From Nemopilema nomurai (taxonomy: Eukaryota > Cnidaria > Scyphozoa > Rhizostomeae > Rhizostomatidae), in assembly GCA_003864495.1 (NCBI GenBank), contig ML133409.1:1581671-1645670 (forward strand): a DNA stretch of 64,000 bases. The letters are read 5' to 3'. The translations under genes and the position numbers were made by a program. This document shows positions 63,981 through 64,000 of the stretch, in pieces (the first letter of the stretch is position 1; each line of letters opens with the position of its first letter). The notes under the pieces are model-generated. The model saw nothing but the letters and a program-made list of their open reading frames with translations, was not told the DNA's origin and ran no database searches.

Positions 63981-64000
63981 CTGAAAAAGGCATCAAGATT

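Noticed and set aside
1..64000. Prokaryotic-type systems such as defence islands, CRISPR arrays, operons or integrases
   Set aside because: Genes are spliced, intergenic distances are large, and no array of spaced repeats or bacterial family is visible.

Overview
The window is from an animal nuclear genome, most likely a cnidarian. The DNA is AT-rich. Most coding sequence sits in short exons bounded by GT...AG splice sites, there are TATA boxes and AATAAA signals, and there are two intronless opsins of the kind found among cnidarian opsins (cnidopsins). I see no bacterial operon, CRISPR array, phage or plasmid. The species is not assigned.

Region 1 (1-11.6 kb) is an astacin metalloprotease cluster. 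Two nearly identical five-exon genes lie head to head in the arms of a large inverted repeat (1-2627 and 3239-5844, about 610 bp spacer). The left copy runs off the window; the right copy is complete (263 residues). A third, more diverged copy on the minus strand (8477-11528) has the same exon lengths and phases. All encode signal peptide, short pro-region and catalytic domain, with no added C-terminal domain.

Region 2 (11.6-34.6 kb) holds a 23-copy 14-bp minisatellite, then two tandem minus-strand genes for four-pass membrane proteins that resemble TMEM179/TMEM179B (13563-18049 and 27869-34506). Their two middle coding exons have identical lengths (120 and 97 nt) and phases. Two related short elements with hAT-like ends lie in this region, one of them in an intron of the second gene.

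Region 3 (34.6-46 kb) has the well-spliced 5' end of an unrecognised plus-strand gene (36147-37245), a decayed LINE reverse transcriptase (about 38.76-39.12 kb) and a possible DEAD-box helicase relic (about 40.1 kb).

Region 4 (46-53.6 kb) has two intronless opsins on the plus strand, 5.2 kb apart, each with the retinal-binding lysine. Between them are a 30-bp tandem repeat, a tRNA-like B box and a second LINE relic.

Region 5 (53.6-64 kb) is mostly featureless until the 3' exons of a minus-strand ZFYVE19/ANCHR-like gene, whose N-terminal part lies beyond the right edge. A second 14-bp minisatellite sharing an 8-base core with the first sits beside its presumed end.

The genes form local paralogue clusters (astacins, TMEM179B-like proteins, opsins). 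Nothing shows that the clusters work together. Gene models rest on manual reading of splice sites, and family assignments on recognised motifs, not on database searches.
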